Shown one piece after another: positions 33,801 through 44,280 of a DNA stretch of 64,000 bases. The stretch comes from Chitinophagaceae bacterium (GTDB lineage Bacteria > Bacteroidota > Bacteroidia > Chitinophagales > Chitinophagaceae), in NCBI GenBank assembly GCA_016703625.1, contig JADJBP010000013.1:1-64000 (forward strand). The letters run 5' to 3'. The translations under genes were made by a program, and so were the position numbers. Each line of letters begins with the position of its first letter. Position 1 is the first letter of the stretch. The notes beneath the pieces were generated by a model. That model had not been told where the DNA came from. It saw nothing but the letters and a program-made list of their open reading frames with translations, and ran no database searches.

Positions 33801-36800
33801 GAAGCATTGGTTAAAACATACACATAATAATTACCTGCCGGTAAATTTGACGGGATCGTAAAATTGGCTGCTTTAGGATGATTGGAGCCAGGCTTAATTA
33901 CATTAAATGTATTTTCATTGAACTGTGCCGGATTGGTTCCAGAAGGCTGGCACGGATAAGGTATTAATGTATCCGGCACATTCAATCCTGAATTGAACAA
34001 TCCCTGGCTTGTTTCATTTACCAAAATTGCATTAGCAGTATCCAGGCTGGTGGGATCGGTACTTAAATAAACCCTGTCGACCCAATAACTTGAACCAAAG
34101 TCTACACTGTCCCTGATCGCTATACCCGGTAATGGCGGATTGGTACAGGCTCCATTCAGTACAAAATAATGCCCTTTGTTTTTTTCAATATTATCAGTAA
34201 AGCCTGTATTGCTGATATTCCAATTTGCACCGATCTGCTGTGTTATACGGCCGTAGTTACTGGTACTGTTAATGAGCTTACCGTTACATGTGGCGTGGGT
34301 GTAAGAAATACCTGTGCCTGGAAACGGTTTAAATTATTATTGTTCAAGGCTCCTTCATACAAGAGTGTTGGTGGCGTTGGCAGCTACATAAATGAACCAG
34401 GTACCAAATATATAATTAGGGGACCACTACCAGCAGACTCCTGGTGTAAACACTATCCGCCTGGCAGGCTGTCATTGGAAACGGGGCATCTGAAGCATTT
34501 GTACAATAAGTGCCATTAGGTTTTGACAATTTGACCGGGATAGCTGTATTAATATTGAATATCGGGCTTTGTGAAAATAAATTTTATCCGTCCACAGAAC
34601 CCGGCGGGGGTTACTACTCCCATAATTCTTTACTTTGTAGGTAAGGTTGATGGTGCTGCCCGAAAAGTAGTAGTGGGTGAAAGTACAGCATCTACTCTTA
34701 GATCCGGTGTTGGCGAAAGCGTTATGGGTTATTGCCCCCACCTGGCGGGGGGTGGTGCCCCTGCTTATCATTAGCCCGGGTAATTTGTTGTAGCATTTGA
34801 ATTAGATGGATAATTTGTAATTACATATGCATACAATGGCAGGCTATGCTTACCGGTAGTGTAAAGTTTATGGAATTGCTGTATTGCTGACCACTATTCA
34901 ATGCACTTACATTAGGCCTTGTTCCAATAAGCAATGGCCTAGATGGATAATCCAACTGCCCCCATGCGGCCGGATCTGTCTGTGGGGTTATTGAAAAATT
35001 GGGAATAGTATCAAAAGTAAGAAATACTCCATCGGTCCAGCTTTGATTGGTTGTGGTATTACCCGGACCCGGATTGCTCACTGTCCATTTATAGTAATGG
35101 TTTGTCCTGAAAATGCGGTAGTGGGCGCCTGTACATTTTGAACGACCAGGTCAGGCAAGGGGATCAACGTGAATTGCTGAATTGGCCCGGTATTTATTTG
35201 TGTACAGGAGCCGTTGTGAGAAACCACCATCCATTTATATGGCTGGTTTGTAGATAACCCACTGTTAACGGGTAAGGTATAATTTACTGTTGTTAAATTA
35301 GCCGCATAAGGAGTACCGGGTTGTGCCAGGTCAGCACGCCATACATATAGATCGAAAGTATAAAAGGTTTGGGATGCCGGCATCCATGAAAGCGTAAGTG
35401 GTAATTGCTGATTGATGGCGCCGTTTGGACGCAGCATACTTTGTACCGAATCCGGTTGAATGCTGTTGATCACGGTCACTACTAAAGTATCAATAGCACT
35501 TGCAGCACCGCAGCTACCGCTTGCTGATACCAACAGGGAATATGTTCCCGGTGTTGTCCATGTTACATTAGCTGAATTCGTTGTAGATGCCAACGTGCTG
35601 CCGCCTGCTATTCGCCAGAAATAAGTTGCACCCGGTATATTGTTTATGGTATACGTTGCAGTACCGGGACACAAATTTGTGTAACCCGAAATAGTATTTA
35701 AATCAGCAACCCTGGTACAAAAGCTTCTGTCTACAGCTGTTGCAGGTAAATAATTTGTATCTCCGTTTTGAAAAGCCGGACTGTTGTGGTTCCCAAACCG
35801 GTAAGTGTTAACAGGTTTCCGGAAACAGTTGCCGGTCCCGAAACAATACTGTAACCGTTGGCAGAGCCGAAGTGGAAGAAGCCGTTAAAGTAACGTGAGA
35901 TTACTGATATCCTGGTCGGGTATTGCAGGAAATGTTATTGTCTGTGTGGCTTTGTTTACGGTAAAGCTCCTGCTTACCGGCACTGCAGTATCATATACAT
36001 TATCTCCAATTTGATTTGCCAGGACTGTTACCAACCCCGTTCCTATAATGGTTAACAGATTTGTTTGTGCATTGATCGTTGCAGGGCCGCTGAGTATCGT
36101 AAGTGAAACCGGCAACCCTGATGTAGCTGTTGCATTGGGAACAAACGGGGCATCGCCATAAGTTTTGTTTGGTATTACCGGGAAATTAATTGTTTGCGGA
36201 ATTGAATTTGCTGCAAATGAGATCGTATTTGACACCGGGCCTGAACCGCAGTAATTTTCAAACTTAACAGTATAACCGCCTGCCAGCGATGCATAATAAG
36301 AAGCATTGGTTGCTCCCTGGATCAATACTGAATTCCTGTACCATTGATAGCCGGATAAAGCCGGAACCTGTGAAGAAAATAACCATCTTCCTGTATTTAT
36401 TAATAACAGGGTAGCGGTTGTTGCAGGAGGTTTTACTTCAATAACCTGAAATTTTTGGGGACCATTACCACAATGATTGGAGCTTGTGCAGGTAAGATTG
36501 AAAGTGCCGGTTGTTGTCCAGGTTACAAATGGCCGTATCGCCATTTGTTATACAAAAGTTCCGCCGCCTGAAAGTGTCCAGGTATAAGCCGTATTGGGTT
36601 CATGAATACTGGGATAATATTTTTGAACTCCGTTTCCAATACATGCCGGTACAGGTCCGATTATATTAAATGTTTGTTGAGGTACCCTGCTTGGTATAAC
36701 TGTTTTTATATTAATGCTGGTGTCTCTTGGCAAACTGCCAATTACCCTTATTTTATAATGACTGCCAAAGTTCAATGTGAAAGGCATATATGCCTGGATC

Positions 36801-39690
36801 GTATCAGATGTGATCGTGACTTTTGTTCCCAATACATTACTAAATGCCGGGTTGAAAACACCAAGACTGTCAGAGATCTCTACTTTAAAAATATTACCGG
36901 CTATCATTAACGTATCCAGGCTAAAGGGCACACTGAAATAATTACCGGTGCATGGAATAGAATCTACATTCCCGATTGTAATAACGGGTTTACGTACCGG
37001 TTTAAATGAAAGTGTCAGGGGGCCGTAACCTGTTAGTGGATTATCGGAAATGACTGTACCCGATACAATATTGCCCGTGAATCCTGTGCCCCCAACTTCT
37101 CCATAAACTTCCATTCCAGCCTGCTACCTGCATATCATTATACAGGTATGCAATTCCGCTTCTTGCACTATCGTAACTGAGTGTTACATCAACTTCCGAA
37201 CTTCCGGTATTTCTTGTAAGGTTCCAGTATTCTTTTCCTGAAATCCCGCCAAAACCGGGTGAATACAATGAAGTATCGTAACCTTCATTACCCGGGCTAT
37301 GATGAAAATATTCTGCTGTAAATTCATCAGTGGCATTTACAGGTGCAGAAATGCTTAGTGGCCCATAATTATCACCACCATATTGAAACTCATATTTCCC
37401 CACAGGGAATGTAAAAGCCTGGTTGCCTCTTTTTTTCAATGGGCCATTTATAAAGCCCCTGTTATTTGCAGGATCCCTGTTACAGTGGCTCCGCTATTTA
37501 ATATCAGCAGGCCGTGGCCGTAGTGTTGATCTTATTGCTGCCATTATCAAATACCAGGCTGTTATTTATTTCTACATTTTGGTCCAGCCTCGTTTCTGCG
37601 CCGGACTCCATAAACAAATTATTTATTCGTATAGGATTACTTCCGAGTTGTGTAGTATGCGGATTAAAAGTTCCCCCAACAAATGTCAGGTTATTAATAT
37701 CAACCAGGCCACCGCCTGCATCCACAATAAAATTCCCTGTACTTTAAGCGGTCTGCCGCCACCAAGTCCTACCGAAATGTTAGCAGTAGAATTATTTATT
37801 ACAGTCAGGTCGCCCTCTACAAAATCATATAGTGGCGAAGCATTGCTCAAATAATTATTTCCATAATCACTGTTGTTTATAAAAGTCAGGTTACCGTAAA
37901 AGTTATTGAAATTAGTACTGCTTTGTTCCATCCTCCCCGTGCTGTCACTTAAAACCGTATTGCCGTAAATAGTATTATAAGAAAATACAGAAAGGCCGCC
38001 ATAATCCTGGCATGTAAATTTCCTTCCATATAATCGATTGTACAGTTGGTTCAAAGACCCTTGTTGCAGTAATGTTATTAGCAGCAAAAATAGTGGAACC
38101 ATCTAACCTAAAAGTCCTTGTTACATTCAGGTCGTGACCATTCATATCAAGTACTGCCTCATTTTCCATCACCAATCCCCCAATGGTTATATTATCAGAT
38201 GCCAAAGGAGTATTGGGCACATCTCCATAAGGAGGTATAGTAACTTTTGTACAGGTTCCTGGTATCCCTGCCGGAGTCCAGTTATCCGGGTCATTCCAAT
38301 TGTTACCGTTTTGTCCGTTCCAGGTTTTTTCAGATCCTGCAGGACAATTATTATTGCAGCTGGTGGTTATCTCAGAAATAGAAGAACAACCGGTTGCATT
38401 ATTATCAATTTCGGCTCTGCCATCAATACTTAAATAATTGCAAAGCGGAGCAAAAGAACAGAGTGCCAGTTGATCATTATCAATAATTCTTACCGAATCA
38501 ATATTGCCGGTATTTTGTATTACAAGATTATTGTTCAGGTCACCTAATGAGTCAAGGTTATCGTTATTATTTATCCATAACCCACGCCCGATCGTTGTAA
38601 TATTACCAACCCCTGTAAGATTCGTTAGTGAATTATTTGAATGGAATTCCAAAGTGCCGTCATCGATTGATGATATTGCTCAATGCAGAAATATCAGCAA
38701 GTGCATTATTATTCCAAATTGATATCCCGCCGTTAATATTACCGGTTAGGTTTTCAAGCCCATGTAAGGAAGTCAAGTCAGGGTTGTTCCAGATATAAAA
38801 ATTAGATGAGCCGGTAAGGCTGTCAAGTCCCGACAAGTTTGTTAGCCCCGTATTAATTATCCAGAAAGTACTGATATTGGTATTTGTGAGTTGATAGCTG
38901 AGGCCTGCAATACCGGTTAAATTGGGCAGGTTGCTAAAAAGAAAACCATAAGCATGTGTAAGATTATTAAGGCCAATGCTGGTTAATGATGTCATATTAT
39001 CCAGGCTTATATAACCCTGATAAAACTAAGAACAGAAAGGCTGCTTAGATCTGGCAGCGGTGTATTAGCAATCCATAATCCATGAAATCCTCCGTTTGTG
39101 ATACGGGCAATTCCACCAAGTCCGTTTAAATTTGTTAATGCTGTAGAGTCAATAAAAATCGAACCAATAGAGTCGGTGTTATTACTTAGGCCATCAATGC
39201 TGGTTAATAATGGCAGGTTATTAAAAACAATCGCTCCTAATTGTTGAAGATTAAATAACTCTGCCTCTGTAATTCCAGGTTATCTGTCAGTTCAAGTGTA
39301 TCTCCTATAAGTGTAAGATTGTTTAAACCTGATAAATTGGTAATAGATGTGTTGCTTATTTTTAATTTATTTAAAACCTGGTTGATAGTGCTTAATCCTG
39401 CAAGGTTAGTAATTGCAGGACTGGCACCTGTACCATCTATGAATAAATATTTTGGATCGGTACAGGTTGGGTTATTTGTACTGAAATTATCAATTTGTGC
39501 CTGGGTGAATGGTTAAAATAATGGTGTCTGCTGTACAGGATGAAATAATGTTGGAGGGAGGGATAGTTCTCTGGTTTTTTTTACTTACATTGGCAGTATT
39601 GTTCACAACTACCCTTTTCATTTGTGCCATCAATGCGGTATTGACCGCAAGGAAAAAACAAGTTAAAATAATTATTGATTTACCTTTCAT
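30812..39690 (-). CDS. Giant secreted multidomain adhesin-like protein with CARDB repeats (many frameshifts)
   Basis: About 2960 codons begin with a signal peptide (MKGKSIIILTCFFLAVNTAL). Parts in order: leucine-rich L-domain-like repeats (ITNLSGLNNLTLIG; TSLHGLENLTGNI), 39.6-38.45 kb; a G8-like unit (NGNNWNDPDNWTPAGIPGTC) and beta-helix-like strands, 38.35-37.5 kb; a module with GKEYWNLTRNTGSSEV, 37.4-37.0 kb; Ig/MBG-like repeats (FPVIPNKTYGDAPF), 36.5-35.9 kb; a PKD domain (CPGTATYTINNIPG), 35.7-35.1 kb; and many CARDB repeats (PSDLVVSNIQLADTV; PSDLIVENVMKPDTV), 35.1-31.6 kb. It ends LPRGTVVLFNLK without a sorting domain. Some fifteen indels interrupt it. It is probably a surface adhesin. 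How it is retained without its own sorting domain is unclear. Confidence 0.7.
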
Positions 39691-39901
39691 TCTCTGTATT
39701 TTGAGATTATTCCTGTTCAAAAGGTCATTTCATAAGAAAGATTAGATTTCAGGGGATAACAGATGATCAGCCATTACAAAAATGACTACTTGACAGGGCT
39801 GTATCAATACTCAATTTGTAGTAGAAGCTTGTTTTCTGCAGGAAAGAACACGGAATTTTATTACTTTTTATTACTTTCAACAACAGAAGTGAGCTGTAAA
39901 A

Positions 39902-41864
39902 ATGAATAACAGGCAACCATATTACTATTTTGTTTTTTTATCCTGAAGTGTTTTTGAGTATTGGCCAAACTCATAACATTGATAGTTTAAAAACAAAAAT
40001 ATCCGGTGAAACGAATGAAAGAAAAAACTGGAGGCCTTAATTAATTTGTGGAATATCATCACAGCATTCATAAAGACTCGCTTTACCTGTATGCCTTGTC
40101 AGCAAAAACCCTGGCGGCATCAAGCGGAACAGATTTAACCAAAAGCCTTGCAGAAATTATATTTATAAACGCCTTGCTGCGGCATGGAAAAACCGATAGT
40201 GCATCTGCACTTATTGAGGCTTGCCTGAAGAAGAACACTGTATCTAATCCGGCGACAAGAAACATATATTTTAAACTGGCGGCGTTAAAGGTCGATTGCT
40301 TTGGTGATGCTTCCAATTACAAAGACGCACTTTCGGAATTATATAGAATAATCAGTGAAGCGGAGCAATACAAAGATTCACTGGTACTGGCAAAAAACAT
40401 TAGCACTGTCGGCGTAATAAACTATAACCTTGATCATGTGCCCGAGGCATTTAACTGGTATTTTAAAGGGTTGTTGTTTATAACTGATGACCCCCGTTTT
40501 TATTCCGTTGCTGCTGTATTGTATATTAATCTGGCAGAAACATACCGTTGGGTACAGCAAACAGACTCTGCAACCTTTTATATTGACAAAGCAATTTTAC
40601 TTTGCAAAAAAAATGAAAATTTATTTTTTCTCGCCAATGCACTCAGGGTAAAAGCAAGTATCTACAAAGAAAAAAAAGAATATTCCCTGGCAGAAGAAAC
40701 AATGCTGGAATGTATTGCAATTAGGGAAAAAAGTGAAGGGAAACTCCTGCTGTCTAACGAACAACTTGCAGTTGCAAATATCTATACCCGTTCCGGCAAT
40801 ATTGATAAAGCGATTAAAATATTAAATGATGCCCTGATGCTAAGTGAGTTAAAGCCCGATAATTCAGCCCCGCAGGCAAATACAGGTTATGAAGTTGATG
40901 CATTGAAAATTTCTTACTATACCAGCCTGGCTCAATGTTACCGGTTAAAAGGGAACAGCAAAAAATATGAAGAAACCCTGGAAAAAATAATAGCTTCAAA
41001 AGATGCATTCTACCAGGCTAACTCTGCAAGATCTATTGCAGAGCTGCAAACAAAATATGAAGTGCAGAAAAAGAAAGCACTATCGTTAAGCAGAAACTTG
41101 CTATTACCCGGAAAAATTACTGGCTCTATGGTTCACTCTTTGCTGTCATGCTTGGAATAATTGGGTGGATTGGATTCAGAAATTATCGCCGGAAACAACG
41201 GCTGAAAATGTGGTTGGCACTTGAAGAAGAAAAAAAATTGTCTGAAAAGGCTGTAATAGATGCCGAGGAATATGAACGAAAAAGAATAGCTGCCGACCTG
41301 CATGATAATATCGGTGCATATGCATCGGCCATACGTGCCGATGTAGAAAAAATCACAGACAATGGATTTGAAAAAAGTAATGCTTCCCTTCAAAACCTGC
41401 AGCAACATTCACAGGAGATCATTAATTCATTAAGGGATACCATCTGGGTACTCAATAAAGAAAATATTACCATTACCGGTATCGGCGACAGAATAAAAAA
41501 TTATATCAGTAAACTAAGACCTACTTATAATACCATTCAGTTTCATATCAGCGAAGAAATAAATACTGATGTACGGGTAAGTTCTCAAAATGCATTGAAT
41601 ATTTTCAGGATCGTGCAGGAAGCGCTGCACAATGCATTAAAACACAGCAACGCTTCTAATATCAGTATTTATATCAGCAGCAATGAAACTTTTCTCATAA
41701 AAATTTCTGATGACGGAAAAGGAATACAAAATATGAATACTGCTGACGGTAATGGCCTGCGGAATATGCAGGCAAGGGCCAAAGAAATTGATATGCAGCT
41801 ATCTGTAACATCTAAGATAAATGAAGGGACGGTTTTACTTTTAGAAAACACTACTATAAATTAA
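39902..41864 (+). CDS. TPR-containing membrane sensor histidine kinase (frameshifts)
   Basis: The N-terminal export signal is partly out of frame (39902-39990). Tetratricopeptide-like helices follow to about 41090 (LADAL-type pairs such as NLAETYRWVQQTDSATFYIDKA and NIYTRSGNIDKAIKILNDAL). A membrane helix (YGSLFAVMLGIIGWIGF) and a HisKA_3 dimerisation domain come next, with the phospho-accepting His in RIAADLHDNIGAY. The HATPase has FRIVQEALHNALKHS, SDDGKGI and GNGLRNMQARA. The break between 41090 and 41150 is one indel. About 654 residues are expected, with the TPR part in the periplasm. The response regulator 50 bp downstream is its likely partner. Confidence 0.85.
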
Positions 41865-41914
41865 GTATTGAAAACAAATCGGAAAATCAACACATTGCAT
41901 AAGCAAACAAGAAA

Positions 41915-42595
41915 ATGAATAAATCTTTAAGAATAGGATTGGTTGATGATAAAGCTGTAAACCGCAGCAGTATTGCGGATAAAATAAAACAGTTTGAAGA
42001 CCTGAATTTTTGTTTCCTGGCTGTAAACGGAAATGATTGTTTAGAACAGTTAAAAGGCCTGCCTGTAGAAAAATTGCCTTCCGTAATTTTTATGGACCTT
42101 GAAATGCCGGAAATGGACGGTGTTCAAACAATAAGGCTGGCCCGCTCTATGTATCCGGATATTTATTTCATTGTATTGACTGTTTTTGATGATGATGATA
42201 AGATCTTTGAAGCCATTAAAGCCGGGGCACATGGTTATCTGCTTAAAGATGAAAGCGCTATTGCACTGCACAATGCGATTACGAATGTAGTTGAAAGCGG
42301 CGGTGCGCCAATGAGTGCAGCCATTGCCCGTAAAGCATTTGAAATGCTGAGTAAGGCACACTTACAAACAGAAACAAAAACTACCGAACCCAATTTGCTG
42401 GATGCATTGGTTACCGAAAGAGAAAAGGAAATATTACTTCATACCATTAATGGCCACGATGCAAAACGTATTGCAGCAATACTTGATATCAGTGTATTAA
42501 CCATCCGGAAACATATTGCCAATATTTACCAGAAACTGCATGTTAACAGCAAAGCACAAATAATAAGCCTGGCACATAAAAATAACTGGGTATAG
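41915..42595 (+). CDS. NarL/LuxR-family response regulator
   Basis: Intact 226-residue protein. The receiver domain (1-125) has the acidic pair DD in GLVDDKAV, the phospho-acceptor Asp in VIFMDLEMPEMDG, Thr in IVLTVFDDDD and Lys in GYLLKDES. The C-terminal LuxR-type helix-turn-helix covers about 160-226 (LVTEREKEILLHTINGHDAKRIAAILDISVLTIRKHIANIYQKL). It lies directly after the TPR histidine kinase and is its cognate regulator by position. Target genes are unknown. The minus-strand surface-protein locus starts just upstream of the kinase and could be one of them. Confidence 0.95.
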   Translation: MNKSLRIGLVDDKAVNRSSIADKIKQFEDLNFCFLAVNGNDCLEQLKGLPVEKLPSVIFMDLEMPEMDGVQTIRLARSMYPDIYFIVLTVFDDDDKIFEAIKAGAHGYLLKDESAIALHNAITNVVESGGAPMSAAIARKAFEMLSKAHLQTETKTTEPNLLDALVTEREKEILLHTINGHDAKRIAAILDISVLTIRKHIANIYQKLHVNSKAQIISLAHKNNWV

Positions 42596-42716
42596 ATTAC
42601 TTTTCAGGTCCTGTCTTTTGACTGTATTTTCTAACCGGATTGTGCAGGATTTTATCAGTTTTTCGAATTTGTGTTAATTTAAACAGAGATTCATTTTTTC
42701 AATGAAATGGTAAAGG

Positions 42717-42884
42717 TTATAAAACGTGTGTTATGAAGTTATGAGAATATGGAGTTTGCCTGTTACCCGGATTTCCATCATCAAAAGGGAACCCTAATCC
42801 TTTCATACCCCATCTTTCCGCTAAATCAATATTTACCAAAAACTTATGGGTAAAATAAAGCTCCACAACAACAGCTCTGCGCAT
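42717..42884 (-). CDS. Hypothetical 55-residue protein or gene relic
   Basis: An uninterrupted ATG-to-TAA frame encodes 55 residues including YFTHKFLVNIDLAERWGMKG and LGFPFDDGNPGNR. The composition looks protein-like rather than random, and nothing else explains this stretch. I do not recognise the family. It may be the truncated end of a larger gene removed when the tRNA locus next to it was rearranged. Confidence 0.3.
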   Translation of the reverse strand: MRRAVVVELYFTHKFLVNIDLAERWGMKGLGFPFDDGNPGNRQTPYSHNFITHVL

Positions 42885-42991
42885 ACTTCAATCAATTTAT
42901 TAATGCAGCAACAGCCGGCAGGCAGTTAACGCCATCAGGCAAAAAAATTTCCAAAGGTACCATTGTAAATTATCGGTTTACACTTAACTAC

Positions 42992-43050
42992 AAAATATCT
43001 AACCAAAAAAAGCCCAAGTTCTTTATTTCTAAAGACTTAGGCTTTGTATC
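42992..43050 (-). terminator. Terminator hairpin after the tRNA-Met fragment
   Basis: On the minus strand this is the same stem-loop plus T run as at 24841-24903. It follows directly after the CCCCGATAC end of the tRNA 3' fragment and was probably the original terminator of the tRNA transcript. Confidence 0.75.
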
Positions 43051-43100
43051 GGGGAGCAGACTTGAACTGCCGTCCGCCGCGGCGGATATGAATCCGGTGC
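43049..43100 (-). pseudogene. Partial tRNA-Met 3' half carrying a palindrome
   Basis: Read on the minus strand, it matches the tRNA-Met from the D-stem end (GAGCACCGG) through the CAT anticodon to the discriminator base. The segment following the anticodon loop is replaced by TCCGCCGCGGCGGA (43073-43086). T-arm and 3' acceptor strand are otherwise unchanged. The 5' half is absent and the GIY-YIG ORF is joined directly to it. Confidence 0.8.
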
Positions 43101-43277
43101 TCAATGTTTTTTTACAATAAAATCCCTTGTGTAGATTAATTGCCACGGACGGTATTTGGCTGTCCAATCTTTTCCAAGTTCATTATGTGATAATAATCTT
43201 TGTTCAAGATTTGATGTAAACCCTGTGTAATGCTTTTTTGCAGTTAGTGAATAAAGTATATAAACTGTAAAGGACAT
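43101..43277 (-). CDS. Truncated GIY-YIG (URI-type) endonuclease
   Basis: A 58-residue frame starts MSFTVYILYSLTAKKHYTGF and continues TSNLEQRLLSHNELGKDWTA, KYRPWQLIYTRDFIVKKH. The Tyr of VYIL (GIY position), the Tyr-Thr-Gly (YIG position) and the Arg of LEQRLLSHN are in place. The family normally has 80-100 residues, with the metal-binding Glu in the part after YTRDF. Here that part is missing because the frame runs into the tRNA-derived fragment and stops at TGA 43101-43103. The product is therefore probably not an active nuclease. It lies between the intact tRNA-Met and the partial tRNA copy, which looks like the arrangement of an element inserted at a tRNA gene. Confidence 0.85.
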   Translation of the reverse strand: MSFTVYILYSLTAKKHYTGFTSNLEQRLLSHNELGKDWTAKYRPWQLIYTRDFIVKKH

Positions 43278-43282
43278 AAACT

Positions 43283-43308
43283 AAAGAAGCTCCTGTTTGA
43301 GGAGCTTT
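43283..43308. terminator. Hairpin between tRNA-Met and the GIY-YIG ORF
   Basis: AAGCTCCT and AGGAGCTT form a perfect 8-bp stem with a 5-nt loop, 5 bp after the tRNA 3' end. The T tract is short in both directions. It may end the tRNA transcript. Confidence 0.6.
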
Positions 43309-43312
43309 GTAG

Positions 43313-43386
43313 TATCGGGGAGCAGACTTGAACTGCCGACCTTCGGGTTATGAATCCGATGCTCTAACCAGCTGAGCTACCCCGAC
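43313..43386 (-). tRNA. tRNA-Met (CAT anticodon)
   Basis: The 74-nt gene folds as a normal cloverleaf: acceptor GTCGGGG/CCCCGAT with A73, D-stem GCTC/GAGC, anticodon loop TTCATAA, and T-arm GGCAG-TTCAAGT-CTGCT. There is an A-C mismatch at pair 31-39 and a G-T pair at 1-72. CCA is not encoded. With a CAT anticodon it could also be tRNA-Ile2 if lysidine-modified, but elongator Met fits better. It is the last and only intact member of a series of tRNA-derived repeats lying upstream of it in its own direction. Confidence 0.93.
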
Positions 43387-44109
43387 AAATATCTTATTTC
43401 AAATTGTGCAGCTCTGAACTGCCGTCCGCCGCGGCGGATATGAATCCGATGCTCTAACCATCCGCCGAGGCGGATACCCCGACATAATATTTTAATTTCA
43501 AAGCCATGCAGTCTTAAACTGCCGTCCGCCGCGGCGGATATGAATCCGATGCTCTAACCATCCGCCGAGGCGGATACCCCGACATAATATTTTAATTTCA
43601 AAGCCATGCAGTCTTAAACTGCCGTCCGCCGTGGCGGATATGAATCCGATGCTCTAACCATCCGCCGAGGCGGATACCCCGACATAATATTTTAATTTCA
43701 AAGCCATGCAGTCTTAAACTGCCGTCCGCCGCGGCGGATACGAATCCGATGTTTCCAACCATCCGCCGAGGCGGATACCCCGACATAATATTTTAATTTC
43801 AAAGCCATGCAGTCTTAAACTGCCGTCCGCCGCGGCGGATATGAATCCGATGTTTCTAACCATCCGCCGAGGCGGATACCCCGACATAATATTTTAATTT
43901 CAAAGCCATGCAGTCTTAAACTGCCGTCCGCCGTGGCGGATATGAATCCGATGCTCTAACCACTCGCCGAGGCGGATACCCCGACATAATATTTTAATTT
44001 CAAAGCCATGCAGTCTTAAACTGCCGTCCGCCGTGGCGACTTAAACAGCCGTCCGCCCGTGCGGATATGAATCCGATGCTCTAACCATCCGCCGAGGTGG
44101 ATACCCCTA
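43387..44109 (-). repeat. Tandem array of seven ~100-bp tRNA-Met-derived units with two palindromes each
   Basis: Units repeat every 100-101 bp. Read on the minus strand, each starts with the tRNA 5' strand GTCGGGGTA, then a palindrome TCCGCC-NN-GGCGGA in place of tRNA bases 10-16. The tRNA bases 17-37 with the CAT anticodon follow, then a second palindrome in place of bases 38-47. The T-stem GGCAG/CTGC comes next, and then spacer in place of the 3' acceptor strand. Palindromes sit at 43425/43461, 43525/43561, 43625/43661, 43725/43762, 43826/43863, 43927/43964 and 44052/44088. Arms are conserved while the two central bases vary. The unit nearest the promoter is the most decayed and holds a partial duplication at 44021-44040. 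The spacer resembles the sequence upstream of the intact tRNA. These units cannot form a tRNA. Confidence 0.92.
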
Positions 44110-44147
44110 CAAAGCATATTAAAGCTTTTTAACAGCGGGTTGCAAAA
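44110..44147 (-). promoter_or_regulatory. Candidate promoter of the tRNA-Met array
   Basis: On the minus strand TTTTGCAACCCG (upper end at 44147) is followed by ATGCTTTG (44110-44117) immediately before the first unit. This resembles the TTTG / TAnnTTTG layout of stable-RNA promoters in Bacteroidota, but the spacer of about 25 bp is longer than the usual 19-21 bp. Confidence 0.35.
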
Positions 44148-44280
44148 GTAAAGAACTTGAGGCAATTTCTGAAATCAAATCAAATTAATAAAAAGGCGGC
44201 GGAATGGACCATGGTTCCAAACCCTGTAAAGGAGCATTTATAACCAGGAATAAATATGTGAAGAACCGGCTGTAGGGCGA

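Noticed and set aside
24960..39690. One continuous 15-kb gene
   Set aside because: The RHS part has its own ATG and signal peptide after a stop codon of the giant gene at 30812.
43598..43786. 62-residue minus-strand ORF in the repeat array
   Set aside because: It is only an open frame through the tandem tRNA-derived units and has no start signal or family.
43387..44109. CRISPR array
   Set aside because: The ~100-bp units repeat as a whole and have no unique spacers; each unit is tRNA-derived.
43387..44109. Seven further functional tRNA-Met genes
   Set aside because: D-arm and anticodon-arm segments are replaced and the 3' acceptor strand is missing, so no cloverleaf can form.
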